Of a DNA stretch of 14,913 nucleotides, positions 6,116 through 14,485 are shown piece by piece. The stretch is from Verrucomicrobiales bacterium (GTDB lineage Bacteria > Verrucomicrobiota > Verrucomicrobiia > Verrucomicrobiales > Akkermansiaceae). The notes under the pieces are model-generated. The model did not search any database, was not told the DNA's origin, and worked only from the letters and a program-made list of their open reading frames with translations. The stretch's first letter is position 1. Each line of letters begins with the position of its first letter. The stretch is from NCBI GenBank assembly GCA_003483645.1, contig DMYM01000070.1:1-14913 (forward strand). Direction: 5' to 3'. The position numbers and the translations under genes are program-made.

Positions 6116-8980
6116 ATGGGGCGCGCCTTTCATCTTGGAATCGTGGGGATCTTCCTGCCGTTTGTCGCAACGGCCGAGGACCACTGGGCCCTGCGACCGG
6201 TTGTGCGGGTGGAGGTGCCGGAACATGCCTCGGCCGATCCGGTTTCCTGGTTTGTGGGGCAGCGAACCAGAGAGGCAGGCCTGCGGAGTGCGCCGCCAGC
6301 CGCGCGTCGCGATTGGCTGCGCAGGCTCTACTACAATCTGAGCGGTCTTCCTCCCGGTCACGAACGACTTGATGAACTCATCGCTTCCCCCAAGGACGAC
6401 CAGTCCCTGGCGACCGAGGTGGTGGATGAGCTGCTCGCCTCGCCGCACTATGGCGAACGATGGGCCCGTCTCTGGCTCGATGTGGCACGGTATTCCGACA
6501 CCAAGGGGTATGCCTATGCGGGGGAGGAGTTCGATTTCCCCCACGCCTGGGTTTATCGCGACTGGATAGTGAAAGCCTTCAACGGGGACCTGCCCTACGA
6601 TCAGTTCATCCAGCGGCAGCTCGCTGCCGATCTTCTGCTCGCGGAGGGGCATTGCGAGCGCAGTGACCTCGCCGCGATGGGCTTTCTTACCCTGGGACGC
6701 CGGTTTCTCGGGGTGGAGCCCGATATCATTGACGACCGCATCGATGTGGTGACCCGGGGGGTGCTTGCCCTGACGGTGACCTGCGCCCGCTGTCACGATC
6801 ACAAGTTTGATCCGATCCCTACTGCGGATTATTACGCGCTCTACGGGGTCTTCAAAAGTTCGCGGGAAGACCTGCAGGCTCTCGATCAGGAGGTTGCTGA
6901 GCAGCACATCGAGTTGGGAAAGAAGAGGGAAGTCCTTGCCGCGGAGTTTGAAAAGCGGGCGGCGGAGATGGAGGGCCGTTTTCTGCAGCGGACCGCAGAA
7001 TACATGGTGGCGGCGCTTGATATTGCCAAGGTGCCGCCTCCGGACTTCGCGGAGATCATTGAGGGGGACGACCTGATCCCGGCCCAGATCCGGCGGTGGC
7101 ACGAGTTTCTTTCGCAGGAAAAGCGACGCAGTGATCCAGTATTTGGTGCCTGGGTGGCCCTTGCGCGAATGAAGACTCCTGATCTTTCTGCCGCAAATCC
7201 ACTCGTTGCGGACGTGCTGGGAGGTCCGGCAGTCAATCTGCCTGAGGTTGCCCGACACTACCAGGATCTCCTGTGGCGGAGTGTGAATGAAGAGAAGCAG
7301 AATGAGGCAGCTGCCTGGCGGGAGCTACGGGAGGTTGTCCGGGGACCGGGGTCGCCTATTCGTATTCCCCGGGAATACATCCATGATGTGGAGTGGCTCT
7401 TTGACGATGAGAATAAGGGGCCCCTCAAGAAGGCGCAGGCTGCCCTTGATCGTGAAGTCATTAATCTGCGAGAGAAGGTGCCCCATGCCCTGACTCTGAT
7501 CGACCGGCCGGTTGCGGGGAACGTGCGCGTCTTCGAGCGTGGACAATACCCCAATCAACTGGAGGAGGTTGCGCGCGGTTCACTTGGGATTCTGCACGGC
7601 GGGAAGCGACCGCGTTACCGCGGGGGATCGGGGCGGCTGGCCTTGGCCCGGGAACTCACGGACAGGGAGAATCCGCTTACTGCCAGGGTGATCGTGAATC
7701 GGATCTGGCGGGGACACTTCGAGGAGGGCCTGGTGCGGACCGACAGCGACTTCGGGACCCGTAGCGAGAGGCCGTCCCATCCCGGCCTGCTCGATTTCCT
7801 TGCTTCGGAACTGATGGGGCACAACTGGTCGCTGAAGCATGTCCAGCGCCTGGTGGCCACCTCGGCGCTTTGTCGGATTCGTGCGGACAATCCCCCTGGC
7901 GTGGACTCCGAGAATCGCCTGCTCTCGGTGTATCCCCGGCGCCGGCTGGATTTTGAAGCAATGCGTGACTCCATGTTGGCGGCCTCGGGGGAACTTGACG
8001 TGCGGGTCGGGGGAGCGCCCGGGGAACTCTTCGGAGCCAGCGCCTCCGTGCGCCGGAGCCTCTATGGGCGCATTGACCGGCAGTATCTGCCCTCGACCCT
8101 GCGCGTTTTTGACTTTGCCAATCCTGAACTGCATTCGCCACGCCGTTACCGCACCAATGTTCCGCAGCAGGCCCTTTTTCTCATGAATGCGCCCTTTACC
8201 GTTGCCCGGGCCCGGGCTCTGGCCCGGCGGGTGGCAGGAGAGGTGCCCGGCAGCGATGAGGCTGAAAGGGTTGCTCGCATGTTTCTACACGTTCTGGCGC
8301 GGCGACCCACCTTGGAGGAGTCGCGGAGTGCCCGGGAATTTCTCCTCTCCGGGGTGGACGGAGAGGAGCGCATCCCGGTCGCAGAGTTGGCGGTCTGGAG
8401 CTATGGGTACGGAAAATTTGAGGAGAAGAGTGGGTACGTTTCCACCTTTCATCCGCTTCCGCACTTCAATGGCAAAGCCTGGGGAGGAGGAGCGAAGTGG
8501 CCGGATGGTGCCCTGGGCTGGCTTCGTCTCACCGCTGTCGGCGGGCATGTTGGCAACAAGGTGGAACACGCTGCGGTACGGCGCTGGACCTCGCCTATCG
8601 AAGGTAGAATCAGGATTACGGGCACGATCAGGAAGATCGAAGATTGCGGAGACGGGCTGCGAGGGTGGGTATGCAGTAATCGCCAGGGAATCATGGGAGC
8701 CTGGCAGGCCGAATTCGGAACTGCCCAGCCAGCCGGTCTCGCCGAGGTTGAAGTGAAGGCCGGAGAGGTCCTCGATTTCGTGATCGATTGCGGTACTGCC
8801 AACAATTTCTTCTGTGATGGATTTGAGTGGTCGCCGCGGCTCGAACTCATCGGAGGAAAGCAAGTGTGGGATGCCAGGGCACACTTTGCCGGGAAGCGGA
8901 GCAGGGATTCCTCCCTCAGTCCCTGGGAGCGCCTGGCCCAGGCCCTCCTGATCTCCAACGAGGCCATGTTTCTGGACTAA
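6116..8980 (+). CDS. secreted DUF1549/DUF1553 protein with a single CxxCH motif
   Basis: This 954-residue protein starts with a signal peptide (MGRAFHLGIVGIFLPFVATA, 1-20), so export is predicted. DUF1549 follows: HWALRPV, LYYNLSGLPPGHERLDELI, LLASPHYGERWARLWLDVAR, and CARCHDHKFDPI with a heme-c-like CxxCH at 223-227. A charged helical segment lies near 255-290. DUF1553 begins near 500 (ARVIVNRIWRGHFEEGLV, then LVATSALCR) and ends with LAQALLISNEAMFLD. Between about 760 and 915 a beta-rich, glycine- and tryptophan-rich domain is inserted. The N-terminal PSD1 cytochrome domain common in this family is missing. The ATG at 6116 is chosen for its signal peptide, although no close ribosome-binding site is visible. 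It lies 5 bp upstream of a DUF1501 gene, a standard partnership in Planctomycetota and Verrucomicrobiota. The function of the pair is not established; roles in breaking down complex carbohydrates have been suggested. Confidence 0.9.
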   Translation: MGRAFHLGIVGIFLPFVATAEDHWALRPVVRVEVPEHASADPVSWFVGQRTREAGLRSAPPAARRDWLRRLYYNLSGLPPGHERLDELIASPKDDQSLATEVVDELLASPHYGERWARLWLDVARYSDTKGYAYAGEEFDFPHAWVYRDWIVKAFNGDLPYDQFIQRQLAADLLLAEGHCERSDLAAMGFLTLGRRFLGVEPDIIDDRIDVVTRGVLALTVTCARCHDHKFDPIPTADYYALYGVFKSSREDLQALDQEVAEQHIELGKKREVLAAEFEKRAAEMEGRFLQRTAEYMVAALDIAKVPPPDFAEIIEGDDLIPAQIRRWHEFLSQEKRRSDPVFGAWVALARMKTPDLSAANPLVADVLGGPAVNLPEVARHYQDLLWRSVNEEKQNEAAAWRELREVVRGPGSPIRIPREYIHDVEWLFDDENKGPLKKAQAALDREVINLREKVPHALTLIDRPVAGNVRVFERGQYPNQLEEVARGSLGILHGGKRPRYRGGSGRLALARELTDRENPLTARVIVNRIWRGHFEEGLVRTDSDFGTRSERPSHPGLLDFLASELMGHNWSLKHVQRLVATSALCRIRADNPPGVDSENRLLSVYPRRRLDFEAMRDSMLAASGELDVRVGGAPGELFGASASVRRSLYGRIDRQYLPSTLRVFDFANPELHSPRRYRTNVPQQALFLMNAPFTVARARALARRVAGEVPGSDEAERVARMFLHVLARRPTLEESRSAREFLLSGVDGEERIPVAELAVWSYGYGKFEEKSGYVSTFHPLPHFNGKAWGGGAKWPDGALGWLRLTAVGGHVGNKVEHAAVRRWTSPIEGRIRITGTIRKIEDCGDGLRGWVCSNRQGIMGAWQAEFGTAQPAGLAEVEVKAGEVLDFVIDCGTANNFFCDGFEWSPRLELIGGKQVWDARAHFAGKRSRDSSLSPWERLAQALLISNEAMFLD

Positions 8981-8985
8981 TCAGG

Positions 8986-10389
8986 ATGAATCCTCCAATG
9001 AACAGCACGGGCCAGCACATCCTCGACCGTCGCCACTTTCTACGACGTTGCGGAATGGGTCTTGGTGCCCTGGGACTGGGTGAGGTGCTTTCTGCGGAAG
9101 GGGCGGCCAGCCAGCCGCACTTTCCCGGAACGGCCAAGCGGGTCATCCACTTTTTCCTCAATGGAGGACCATCCCAGGTGGACACGTTTGATCCCAAGCC
9201 CGCCCTGCAAACTCATGCGGGCAGGGAACTTCCCCGGGGCAAGTTCCGCACCGAACGCAAGACGGGGGCCGCGTTCCCTTCGCCTTTTGAGTTCAAGGCT
9301 CATGGGCAGAGTGGAATCGAGGTGAGCAGCATATTTCCAAGGGTCGCGGAACACGTGGACGAGATTGCGGTCATTCGCTCCATGAAGGCGAAACTGCCCA
9401 ACCACGAGCCATCCCTCATGCTCATGAATTGCGGGGATGCCATCCTCAGTCGTCCCAGTGTGGGATCCTGGGTGACCTACGGGCTGGGAACGGAGAATGC
9501 CAACCTGCCATCCTTCATCGCGATGTCTCCCGGGGGCTATCCGATCAAGGGTGCACAGAACTGGCAGGCCGGCTTTCTACCCGGAACCTTCCAGGGGACC
9601 TTTATCGACAGCAAGCATGAGCAGGTCGAGCAGCTCATCGAACATATCCGGAATAGCGGCCAGTCGCTTGGAGGACAGCGCGCACAGCTGGATTTTCTCC
9701 AGGGCCTCAACCGGGGTCACCTTGCGGCGAGGGGTGGGCGGGATGATCAACTGCGCGCCCGGATCCAGAGCTTTGAGCTGGCCTATCGCATGCAGATGGA
9801 TGCTACCGATGCCTTCGATCTCGATCGGGAGCCGGCCTACCTCCGGGATCTCTACGGGCGGGGGATACACGGGCGACAGACGCTTATCGCGCGCCGTCTT
9901 CTCGAGCGTGGGGTGCGTTACGTGCAACTCTGGCACGGGGCGGGGCAACCATGGGACAACCATGACAAGATCGAGGAGAATCACCGCAAGCTGGCGGGTG
10001 AACTCGACCAACCGGTGGGGGCGCTCCTGACGGATCTCAAGCAGCGAGGCATGCTGGAGGATACTCTCGTGATCTTCGGGGGGGAATTTGGCCGGACCCC
10101 GACGGTGGAACTGAACGGGTCGGGCAAGTCCAAACTGGGTCGCGATCATAATCCTTATGGCTTCACGGTCTGGATGGCGGGGGGCGGTGTCAAGGGAGGC
10201 ACGGTCTACGGGGCGACTGATGAGTTCGGCTTTGAAGCGGTCGAAAACGTGGCCGAGGCCCACGATCTTCATGCCACGGTCCTGCACCTCCTCGGATTCG
10301 ACCATGAGAAGTTCACCTATCGCTATGCCGGCCGGGACTTCCGCCTGACTGATGTGGCGGGAGAGGTGATCCGGGAGGTGGTGCTGTAG
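8986..10389 (+). CDS. Tat-exported DUF1501 protein
   Basis: This 467-residue protein is a DUF1501 member, a family related to the alkaline-phosphatase/sulfatase superfamily and of unproven activity. It opens with a twin-arginine signal: DRRHFLRRCGMGLGALGL (14-31) followed by a hydrophobic run, so export in folded form is predicted. Family landmarks are VIHFFLNGGPSQVDTFDPKP, the middle QLWHGAGQPWDNHDKIEENH, LVIFGGEFGRTP, and GRDHNPYGFTVWMAGGGVKG, with a C-terminal AEAHDLHATVLHLLGFDH. The conserved D and H residues in these segments fit a metal-binding phosphatase-like fold. Start choice is between ATG 8986 and an in-frame ATG at 8998; the twin-arginine motif is retained either way. The gene is 5 bp downstream of the DUF1549/DUF1553 gene and so almost certainly cotranscribed. 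It converges on the large - strand gene, with 29 bp between stops and no obvious terminator hairpin. Confidence 0.9.
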   Translation: MNPPMNSTGQHILDRRHFLRRCGMGLGALGLGEVLSAEGAASQPHFPGTAKRVIHFFLNGGPSQVDTFDPKPALQTHAGRELPRGKFRTERKTGAAFPSPFEFKAHGQSGIEVSSIFPRVAEHVDEIAVIRSMKAKLPNHEPSLMLMNCGDAILSRPSVGSWVTYGLGTENANLPSFIAMSPGGYPIKGAQNWQAGFLPGTFQGTFIDSKHEQVEQLIEHIRNSGQSLGGQRAQLDFLQGLNRGHLAARGGRDDQLRARIQSFELAYRMQMDATDAFDLDREPAYLRDLYGRGIHGRQTLIARRLLERGVRYVQLWHGAGQPWDNHDKIEENHRKLAGELDQPVGALLTDLKQRGMLEDTLVIFGGEFGRTPTVELNGSGKSKLGRDHNPYGFTVWMAGGGVKGGTVYGATDEFGFEAVENVAEAHDLHATVLHLLGFDHEKFTYRYAGRDFRLTDVAGEVIREVVL

Positions 10390-10418
10390 AAGGCAGTCGT
10401 TCCTGGCGGGGAGAGGCG

Positions 10419-13400
10419 CTATTCAGGCAACTTCAGGTAGCGCCGGTATGCGCCCTCGGGGTCGAACTGCTCCCGCTTGTCGTGTTCGTGGATCTGGATT
10501 CCGAATCGCAGGCGGAATTCCTCGCCCGGTTCCACCACGACCTTCTTGTCCCGGTTGCCGTCCCTGTCCACCGGAAGCGGATTGGCTACCAGCACACCGT
10601 AGTCGCGGCTGTGGGACCAGACGGGCGGGTTGCCTGGTCCGCTCATGAGCTGAATCCCGGCGCTCTTGTCGCCGAGGGGTCCATAGTAATCCCACCATCG
10701 GTCAACCTTGCCCCAGGTCCCCTTTTCGTCCCGGCCTCCGCCGGCACTCAGGATGGAGCCCTTGTTCTTCACCATGATGGGTGTGGCCACCCGCATGGCG
10801 AGGCCCATCTCTTCCCGCACACCCAGCCAGAATGGCTTCGGGCCATGGAGCCTTGAATCCATCGAAATCAGGAAGCCGTCCCTGTTCTTCGAGATCCGGT
10901 AACTGGCGGTCTCGCGGCACATCTCGCGACCGCCGGGCGCCAGGTAGCGATTTTCCACTGTCCAGTTCGCCTGTTGTCCCGCTTCGGGTTCCCCCGCAAA
11001 CTTTTCCTGGATCACGATTCCCTCGCTGTTGTGCCAGAAGCTCACCCCCTCAAAGTTGGCGAAGCCAAGGGCGATCCCCGGATGCATGGCCCCGTGATCG
11101 GTCGGATCAACTCCCTTCCGGGGAGGAAAGTTGCGGGTGACCTGGATACCGCCCGGCGTCTTCACATGGGCGAAAAAGGGGCGTTTTGTTTCGGGATGGC
11201 GGTAGTAGTAGGAAGCGATTTCGGTTCCGTCGAAGTGGATGGCGAGGCGCATTTCGTCGCAAGCAAGAGAAAAGCCCTTGTCCGCATTGCCCCACTGTTT
11301 CCCCGCAAGGGGGGAGGCTTTGCCGGTTGGGGCCGCCTCGGTCTCTGCTGGTGGGGGCGGGGTCGTCTGGGTGGATCCGTTCTCCTTCGGGATGAGCAGA
11401 TAGGCGGTGAGATCCGCCACATCCTGAGGGGTCAGCATTTGTGCGAAGACGGGCGGCATGGCGGAGGTGGGGATGGTTTCCCGACTGGTGATATCGTTGG
11501 TGGCCACCACCCTGGTCGAGCTGTCCATCAGGGCCAGAGTCACGGCCCGGGCGGTTTCCTTGATGACGATGCCGGGAATGTGCTCCCCGCTTCTGGTTTT
11601 CACGACATGCAGGACAAAGCCCTCCGTTATGGCGGCACTCGGCTCAAGGATGGAGCGCACGATGAATTCAGCCGTGGCCCGCGTTGCAATGCCGTGCAGG
11701 TCGGGCGCAAAAACATTACCTATGCCTTCCAGTTTGTGACACCTTGCACAGTCCGCTCCACTCCTGCTCAGGAAGAGCGCGCGTCCGCGCTCTGCATTGG
11801 CCTTCGCTATCAGTGGAAGAACCGCTTCGACGGTCGAAGGTTGCTGCGGAGGGGCCAGGATCTTCGGCATGGGGATGACGAGGTAGTTTGATTTTCGCCC
11901 TTCCACGCCTTCCCTGTTCGGTCCGAAGAGCACCTCCCCCGCGGGGAACTCCGCCTTGAATAGTCGGTGGGAGGCGTCATCAGTCGAGAGGACAAGCTTG
12001 GTCGGAGCCCACTTCCCTCGCGCCCAGGCGGGCAGTTGGCCGCCCCGCATGTCGTCGGCGAGAAAGACGGTGGAGGGATAGCGCAGGTTGATCTTGAGAA
12101 AGGAGCCGTGCTCGTGATCGGCATCGTTGTTGGCAGCCCGGATAAAGGTGAGCCCTTCCAGTTCGGACGGGAGGTCCTTGATGCGGTATCGGCGGTCGGT
12201 ATAGGCGTGCGTTCCCAGAGTCAGGTAGGCTTCCTCATAGTACGCGCGCTCCCGGCTTTGAATGTTCGAGACCACCGAGACCGGCCGGGGGCCGGGAGAG
12301 CGACCAGCCTCCGTTGCATTCTCCGGGTCAGCCCCCCGTTCCAGACTGCTCCCGCGAATTTCCGTCTGGGCCTTCCCTCCCAGTCGCACTTTCGCAAGGG
12401 CAGCAGTATCCCGATCAGAGTCGGCCAGCATGGCCCGGATCTCCGGGTCCGTCAAGGTATCCTCCTCCAGCAGCGAGAGCAGGGCCGCTCTCCGTACGGC
12501 GGGTCGCGGGTCGGAGAGTAACCTCCGGCGTTCTCCGTTCGGCATGAGTTCCCTCAGGGCACCCCAGGCGGAGTAGAACACCACCCGGTCCTTCTCGTGG
12601 GCGATCAACCGGAGCAGGTCCTCATTCCAGCGCGTCTCTCCGACCTGCCACATGGCAAGAACCGTCTCATGCCTGCGGCGGGCGTCTTTTGATTCCAACT
12701 GTGAGCGGGCGAGATCGGGCAGTTCGTTTCCACCCCGGGCCCTGACGCGGTGAGCGAGCAGGCGCATGACCTGTGTTGTGCCCTGCGAGGAGGGATCGAG
12801 CATCATCCGGAGGAGAGTGGCATCCTGTGCCGCTCCCGGATTCCGGCGCCCCATCGTCCAGACCTTCCAGGTCTCCAGCCGTTTTGTCCCGGGAAGGACC
12901 CGGATCACGTAGTCCGGATCGTCGATCTCTCTCGCGAGAACTTCCATCTGTGCATTTGTCCGCCATGCAGGGACGTGGCTTCCCAGATCCCGGAACAGTT
13001 CACCCGGGGTCCACCTGACCATCGGTTTGCGGCGGTGTGGACTCTGCGCCGCACTCGGATCGGGAGGGGCTGCCCTGGGCCAGATTCGATAGATTCGCCC
13101 TTCGTTGACCTGTCGTCCGTTTTCCTCCTTCAACCCGTATTGGCGGCCCCAGCTCGCGATGTAGACGGCGCCGTCCGGCCCCAGTTCGAGATCCACCGGA
13201 TCGAAGCGGCGTCCCTCGCTCTGACCCATGGTCCTTCCTCCTCCGGCGTGGGCAAAGATCTTGAGTTTCTCGCGATCCGATCGCATCCAGGCCCCGACCC
13301 ACCTGGGTCGATAGAGATAGACCTCACGACGCAACCAGTCGTTGATGAGAAAAATGTCGCGATATTTCTCAGGATAGGACTCCAGTCCGCAGTAGATCAC

Positions 13401-14396
13401 CCCGGTTCCCGAACCCTCAAAGAGGGGACCGGCGGAAGGGGCGGTGGGGAGGTGCTGGTCGCCCTGCCAGTCGTAGGCCCACATGTGGCCCCAGCCAAAG
13501 TGAGCCCCGAAGAAGGGCGAAAAGATCTTGTCGCCGAGGGTTTGATCGTTGTCGGTTCCCAGCCAGTTGAATTCGTCATCAAAGCAGATGTCCCAGGGAT
13601 TACGGAATCCCCGGGAGACGATCTCGAGATTGGAGCCATCCGGGTCGCAACGCAGGATCCCCCCGCTGAGGCCCCAGTCGTCGGCGGGGTCATGGTAATT
13701 CTTCTGGTAGTGGCCCTTTTTGTAGGTGATCGGCGCGGGGAAGTCGGGCAGTCCGGGTGCCTTGACTCCCCAGAGGTCACGGAAGGGCCGGGGAGCCACG
13801 CGGTGGGGTGGCTGGGTGAAACCCTTCGAATTGCCCTTCGACATGTAGAGCTTGCCGTCAGGGCCGAAGTTCAATCCATGAAGCCCGTGCTCAAGATTGC
13901 CGAGATCGGTGTAGAGGCGGACATACTCGTCTGCTTCGTCGTCGCCGTCGAGATCACGTGCGATGGTGAGTTCCGGGGCATTTGCGACATACAGGTCGCC
14001 TCCCCGCCACGCGAGTCCCTGGATGGAGTTGAACCCGGAGGCATACTCCTTCCGCGAGTCGGCAGTCCCATTCCCATCTTCATCGATCAGGATCCACACC
14101 GAGTCACCAGGCGTCCCGGGGGTCGGTTTGCGGTATTGCGGACCCATTCCCACGCAGAGCCGGCCCTTCCCATCAAAGGCGAGAGCGCAGGGATTGCGGA
14201 CCAGCGGGTCCCTGGCGAAAAGTGAGACTTCGAGGTCACCGGGAACAATCGGGAAGTCGTCATCTGCCAGCAATGGGCCGGCGACCGGGAGGCAGAGGGC
14301 GAGAAAGGCGACACGGATACCCGTCCTTGCCGTGGGCAGCAATGGCGTAATCCCCTGGGTCGAAGTGGGTCGCCCGGATCTGAAGGTTGAGGTCAT
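10419..14396 (-). CDS. secreted PVC-type dehydrogenase/cytochrome fused to DUF6807
   Basis: From the ATG at 14396 this is a 1,325-residue protein. A hydrophobic segment (IRVAFLALCLPVAGPLLA, about 28-45) looks like a signal peptide. Next comes a PQQ-sugar-dehydrogenase-like beta-propeller (about 45-440; RRFDPVDLELGPDGAVYIAS), then helical HEAT-like repeats (about 475-675), a beta-rich domain (about 710-842; TLGTHAYTDRRYRIKDLP), and a cytochrome c domain (about 868-1002). The heme motif CARCH is at 883-887, and M980 in TSAMPP is a candidate axial ligand. A proline/threonine-rich linker leads to a C-terminal DUF6807, formerly PmoA-like, domain (about 1042-1322; RPFFAHVKTPGGIQVTRNFP, DHGAMHPGIALGFA). 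The first two modules and the cytochrome are typical of PVC bacteria; the DUF6807 fusion is less usual. The start is uncertain: TTG at 14342 would place the signal peptide at the N-terminus, and ATG 14492 would overlap the inositol oxygenase gene. The substrate is unknown. Confidence 0.85.
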   Translation of the reverse strand: MTSTFRSGRPTSTQGITPLLPTARTGIRVAFLALCLPVAGPLLADDDFPIVPGDLEVSLFARDPLVRNPCALAFDGKGRLCVGMGPQYRKPTPGTPGDSVWILIDEDGNGTADSRKEYASGFNSIQGLAWRGGDLYVANAPELTIARDLDGDDEADEYVRLYTDLGNLEHGLHGLNFGPDGKLYMSKGNSKGFTQPPHRVAPRPFRDLWGVKAPGLPDFPAPITYKKGHYQKNYHDPADDWGLSGGILRCDPDGSNLEIVSRGFRNPWDICFDDEFNWLGTDNDQTLGDKIFSPFFGAHFGWGHMWAYDWQGDQHLPTAPSAGPLFEGSGTGVIYCGLESYPEKYRDIFLINDWLRREVYLYRPRWVGAWMRSDREKLKIFAHAGGGRTMGQSEGRRFDPVDLELGPDGAVYIASWGRQYGLKEENGRQVNEGRIYRIWPRAAPPDPSAAQSPHRRKPMVRWTPGELFRDLGSHVPAWRTNAQMEVLAREIDDPDYVIRVLPGTKRLETWKVWTMGRRNPGAAQDATLLRMMLDPSSQGTTQVMRLLAHRVRARGGNELPDLARSQLESKDARRRHETVLAMWQVGETRWNEDLLRLIAHEKDRVVFYSAWGALRELMPNGERRRLLSDPRPAVRRAALLSLLEEDTLTDPEIRAMLADSDRDTAALAKVRLGGKAQTEIRGSSLERGADPENATEAGRSPGPRPVSVVSNIQSRERAYYEEAYLTLGTHAYTDRRYRIKDLPSELEGLTFIRAANNDADHEHGSFLKINLRYPSTVFLADDMRGGQLPAWARGKWAPTKLVLSTDDASHRLFKAEFPAGEVLFGPNREGVEGRKSNYLVIPMPKILAPPQQPSTVEAVLPLIAKANAERGRALFLSRSGADCARCHKLEGIGNVFAPDLHGIATRATAEFIVRSILEPSAAITEGFVLHVVKTRSGEHIPGIVIKETARAVTLALMDSSTRVVATNDITSRETIPTSAMPPVFAQMLTPQDVADLTAYLLIPKENGSTQTTPPPPAETEAAPTGKASPLAGKQWGNADKGFSLACDEMRLAIHFDGTEIASYYYRHPETKRPFFAHVKTPGGIQVTRNFPPRKGVDPTDHGAMHPGIALGFANFEGVSFWHNSEGIVIQEKFAGEPEAGQQANWTVENRYLAPGGREMCRETASYRISKNRDGFLISMDSRLHGPKPFWLGVREEMGLAMRVATPIMVKNKGSILSAGGGRDEKGTWGKVDRWWDYYGPLGDKSAGIQLMSGPGNPPVWSHSRDYGVLVANPLPVDRDGNRDKKVVVEPGEEFRLRFGIQIHEHDKREQFDPEGAYRRYLKLPE

Positions 14397-14469
14397 GCAC
14401 CGCGTGGGCTTGGATGAAGTAATCTCCGACCAGTTCCTGGGCTTTCCTGCTTTTTGGCAGTAATGCCAT
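14260..14469 (-). CDS. possible small protein or gene remnant, unknown
   Basis: I do not recognise this 69-residue open frame. Its first 50 residues or so (starting MALLPKSRKAQELVGDYFIQ, then AHAVHDLNLQIRATHFDPGD) have balanced composition and mostly G or C in the third codon position, as real genes here do. The last 19 residues turn arginine- and proline-rich, where the frame crosses the signal-peptide region of the large dehydrogenase/cytochrome. It lies just after the inositol oxygenase stop at 14486. It may be a short gene overlapping the start of the large protein, a decayed gene fragment, or chance. No clear ribosome-binding site is seen. Confidence 0.25.
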   Translation of the reverse strand: MALLPKSRKAQELVGDYFIQAHAVHDLNLQIRATHFDPGDYAIAAHGKDGYPCRLSRPLPPGRRPIAGR

Positions 14470-14485
14470 TCAGAGATCCGTCTGT

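Noticed and set aside
5742..6341. Open frames on both strands in the divergent intergenic region
   Set aside because: They run into the flanking genes, have skewed composition, lack ribosome-binding sites and show no family motif.
10390..10418. Terminator between the convergent DUF1501 and dehydrogenase/cytochrome genes
   Set aside because: The 29 bases contain no stem-loop followed by a T-run in either direction.
11107..11891. Open frames on the + strand across the DUF6807 and cytochrome coding region
   Set aside because: The - strand frame has the CxxCH heme motif and continuous family similarity; the + strand frames are its shadows.
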